From Actinomycetales bacterium (GTDB lineage: Bacteria; Actinomycetota; Actinomycetes; Actinomycetales; Dermatophilaceae): a stretch of DNA of 32,675 bases. Position numbers and translations under genes: made by a program. A model generated the notes under the pieces. It made no database searches, had not been told where the DNA came from, and saw only the letters and a list, made by a program, of their open reading frames with translations. Positions 31,269 through 32,675 of this stretch are shown in pieces. The stretch covers positions 1 through 32,675 of the forward strand of contig JAAYCP010000046.1 of assembly GCA_012729695.1 (NCBI GenBank). Reading direction: 5' to 3'. The first letter of the stretch is position 1. Each line of letters opens with the position of its first letter.

Positions 31269-31903
31269 CGACGAGTCAGCCGCGCACCGCGCGGGGCCAG
31301 GAGACCAAGCGCAAGATTCTCGAGGCGGCCGAGGCCGTCTTCACCGAGCACGGCTACCAGGGCGCCTCGGTCTCGAAGATCACCGACCGCGCCGGCGTCG
31401 GGCAGGGCACCTTCTACCTGTACTACCCGACCAAGCACGAGGTGTTCGTCGAGCTCGTCGACGACCTCAACTTCCGGGTCCGGCAGGCCATGAGTCTGGG
31501 GGCGCGCCGGGGCACGACCCGTCTGGAGTCCGAGCGCGAGGGCTTCCGCGAGTTCTTCCGCTTCGTCGCCGCCCACCCCGGCATCTACCGCGTCGTCCGC
31601 GAGGCGGAGTTCGTCGCCCCCGAGGCGATGCGCCGGCACTACACGAACATCGTCGGCGGCTACGTCGACGGACTGCTCGCCGCGAAGGCTGCCGGGGAGG
31701 TCGACCCCGACCTCGACCCGAAGGTCACCGCCTGGGCGCTCATGGGCGTTGGAGAGATGATCGGCATGCGCTGGATCCTCTGGGAGGGCTCCGACGGCGA
31801 GGTCCCGGACGAGGTGCTCGACGAGATGACGCGATTCATCAGACGCGGTCTGGGCGGTGGCCCCGACAGCACGCAGGACGGGACAGGACAGGAGCAGACA
31901 TGA
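31265..31903 (+). CDS. TetR/AcrR-family transcriptional regulator
   Basis: A 212-aa regulator with N-terminal TetR helix-turn-helix (about 15-60): TKRKILEAAEAVFTEHGYQGASVSKITDRAGVGQGTFYLYYPTKHEVF. The ligand domain follows (FREFFRFVAAHPGIYRVVREAEFVAPEAMRRHYTNIVGGYVDGL), a form often found with acyl-CoA metabolism genes. The terminal tail (GGGPDSTQDGTGQEQT) is disordered-looking. It overlaps the synthetase stop by ATGA and the dehydrogenase start by ATGA, so it is an embedded operon member and probably autoregulates. The palindromes at 24902-24949 are the only strong operator-like sites in this operon. Confidence 0.92.
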   Translation: MTTSQPRTARGQETKRKILEAAEAVFTEHGYQGASVSKITDRAGVGQGTFYLYYPTKHEVFVELVDDLNFRVRQAMSLGARRGTTRLESEREGFREFFRFVAAHPGIYRVVREAEFVAPEAMRRHYTNIVGGYVDGLLAAKAAGEVDPDLDPKVTAWALMGVGEMIGMRWILWEGSDGEVPDEVLDEMTRFIRRGLGGGPDSTQDGTGQEQT

Positions 31904-32646
31904 CGAGACTGCACGGGCGGCACGCCGTCGTCACCGGCGGCGCCAGCGGCATCGGCCGGGCGGTGGTCGAGGCCCTCGCCGGCGCCGGGGCACGGGTGAC
32001 CGTCGCCGACCGCGACGCGGCCGCGGCCGAGGAGGTCGCCGCCTCCGTCGGAGGGTCCGCGTGGGTCGTCGACCTCGACGACACCCGCGCTCTCGACGAC
32101 CTCGAGCTGGACTGCGACATCCTCGTCAACAACGCGGGTCTACAGGTCGTCACGCCGATCCACGAGTACGACCCCGACACCTTCCGGCGCATCCACCGGA
32201 TCATGCTCGAGGCGCCCTTCCTCCTCGTCCGGGCCGCCCTGCCGGCGATGTACGAGCGCGGCTGGGGCCGGGTCATCAACATCTCCAGCGCCCACGGGCT
32301 GCGCGCCTCGGCCTTCAAGGTCGCCTACGTCAGCGCCAAGCACGGCCTCGAGGGGCTGTCCAAGGTGACCGCCCTCGAGGGCGGTCCCCACGGCGTGACG
32401 AGCAACTGCATCAACCCTGCCTATGTGCGGACTCCGTTGGTGGAGAAGCAGATCGCCGACCAGGCCCGGACCCACGGCATCCCCGAGTCCGAGGTCGTCG
32501 AGCGGATCATGCTCGGCGGCGTGGCGGTCAAGCGCCTCATCGAGCCGCGCGAGGTCGGCTCCCTCGCCCTGTGGCTCGCGTCCGAGGACGCGGGCATGGT
32601 GACCGGCGCGAGCTACACCATGGACGGCGGCTGGACCGCCCGATGA
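31900..32646 (+). CDS. 3-hydroxybutyrate dehydrogenase (SDR family)
   Basis: A 248-aa classical SDR. It has TGGASGIGRA (12-21), VNNAG near 78, catalytic Ser in INISSAHG (S129/S130), Y143-x3-K147 (YVSAKHG). The stretch SSAHGLRASAFKVAYVSAKHGLEGLSKVTALEG, then GVTSNCINPAYVRTPLVEKQIADQA and VKRLIEPREVGSLALWLAS, is diagnostic of D-3-hydroxybutyrate dehydrogenase (BdhA type). The reaction is 3-hydroxybutyrate plus NAD to acetoacetate. It follows TetR with an ATGA overlap. Whether its substrate is the transported compound or one derived from it is open. Confidence is high for the family, moderate for the exact substrate. Confidence 0.88.
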   Translation: MTRLHGRHAVVTGGASGIGRAVVEALAGAGARVTVADRDAAAAEEVAASVGGSAWVVDLDDTRALDDLELDCDILVNNAGLQVVTPIHEYDPDTFRRIHRIMLEAPFLLVRAALPAMYERGWGRVINISSAHGLRASAFKVAYVSAKHGLEGLSKVTALEGGPHGVTSNCINPAYVRTPLVEKQIADQARTHGIPESEVVERIMLGGVAVKRLIEPREVGSLALWLASEDAGMVTGASYTMDGGWTAR

Positions 32647-32675
32647 CAGCACAGGAAGCGCCCTTCACGGCGCCA
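32643..32675 (+). CDS. Start of an unidentified downstream gene (3'-partial)
   Basis: An ATG overlaps the dehydrogenase stop (ATGA) in the same pattern used throughout this operon, and the frame stays open to the window edge: MTAQEAPFTAP. Eleven residues are too few to identify the product. The overlap alone supports a further operon member. Confidence 0.55.
   Translation, partial: MTAQEAPFTAP

Noticed and set aside
1..32675. Mobile elements, CRISPR arrays, tRNA or rRNA genes
   Set aside because: No transposase, integrase, phage or Cas-like protein, no spaced direct repeats, no cloverleaf or rRNA-like stretch was seen.

Overview
The window is GC-rich (roughly 70% by eye), densely coded and full of ATGA/GTGA stop-start overlaps. 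Its gene content (WS/DGAT acyltransferase, DUF5701, ArsR-SRPBCC pair, Rieske-DAO fusion, GTG/TTG starts, a leaderless-looking promoter) fits a high-GC actinobacterium. A Micrococcales/Intrasporangiaceae-type genome is my best guess, but that is inference. I see no rRNA, tRNA, CRISPR array, transposase, integrase or phage gene, and no gene-free stretch longer than 300 bases.

Layout. 1-778: the 3' part of a BNR/Asp-box repeat gene broken by an internal deletion and frame change. 821-3407 (-): a two-gene unit of a DAO-Rieske oxidoreductase and a zinc alcohol dehydrogenase. 3492-4284 (+): a small GNAT protein and a Nudix hydrolase. 4313-7488 (-): a tandem GNAT, a hemerythrin-like protein overlapping a Ric/ScdA-type di-iron Fe-S repair protein, and a metallo-beta-lactamase-fold hydrolase. 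7637-13278 (+): a four-gene unit with a wax synthase/DGAT, a 687-aa protein whose C-terminal half resembles cyanobacterial acyl-ACP reductase (AAR) including the essential cysteine, an SDR, and an AlkZ-like winged-helix protein. The first three could carry fatty acyl thioester to aldehyde, alcohol and wax ester, which makes this the strongest candidate for an undescribed pathway variant here. 13368-15609 (+): DUF5701 and a GH13 enzyme. 15656-17752: a PPOX-fold protein (-), an ArsR repressor with a wrecked SRPBCC partner (+), and an LLM flavin oxidoreductase (-).

17765-20680 (-): a compact operon of a Crp/Fnr regulator, a GAF protein, a cytosolic-looking subtilase and a CREST (ceramidase-superfamily) membrane protein. 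I cannot match it to a described system. Upstream are a perfect 19-bp-stem hairpin, a 92-aa charged protein of unknown function, and an MFS exporter fused to a cyclic-nucleotide-binding domain (20697-22856). 23046-24845: a VOC protein (-) and a family III CoA-transferase homologue (+).

25027 to the window end (+): a tightly coupled operon for a branched-chain-amino-acid-type (HAAT) ABC transporter (binding protein, two ATPases, two permeases), an acyl-CoA synthetase, a TetR regulator and a 3-hydroxybutyrate dehydrogenase, continuing past the edge. It reads as import, CoA activation and oxidation of a short organic or hydroxy acid. It is preceded by two palindromes at the promoter that the operon's own TetR may bind.

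Two unrelated genes (1-778 and 16438-16766) carry the same kind of lesion, an internal loss with a frame change. Assembly error must be excluded before either is called a true pseudogene.
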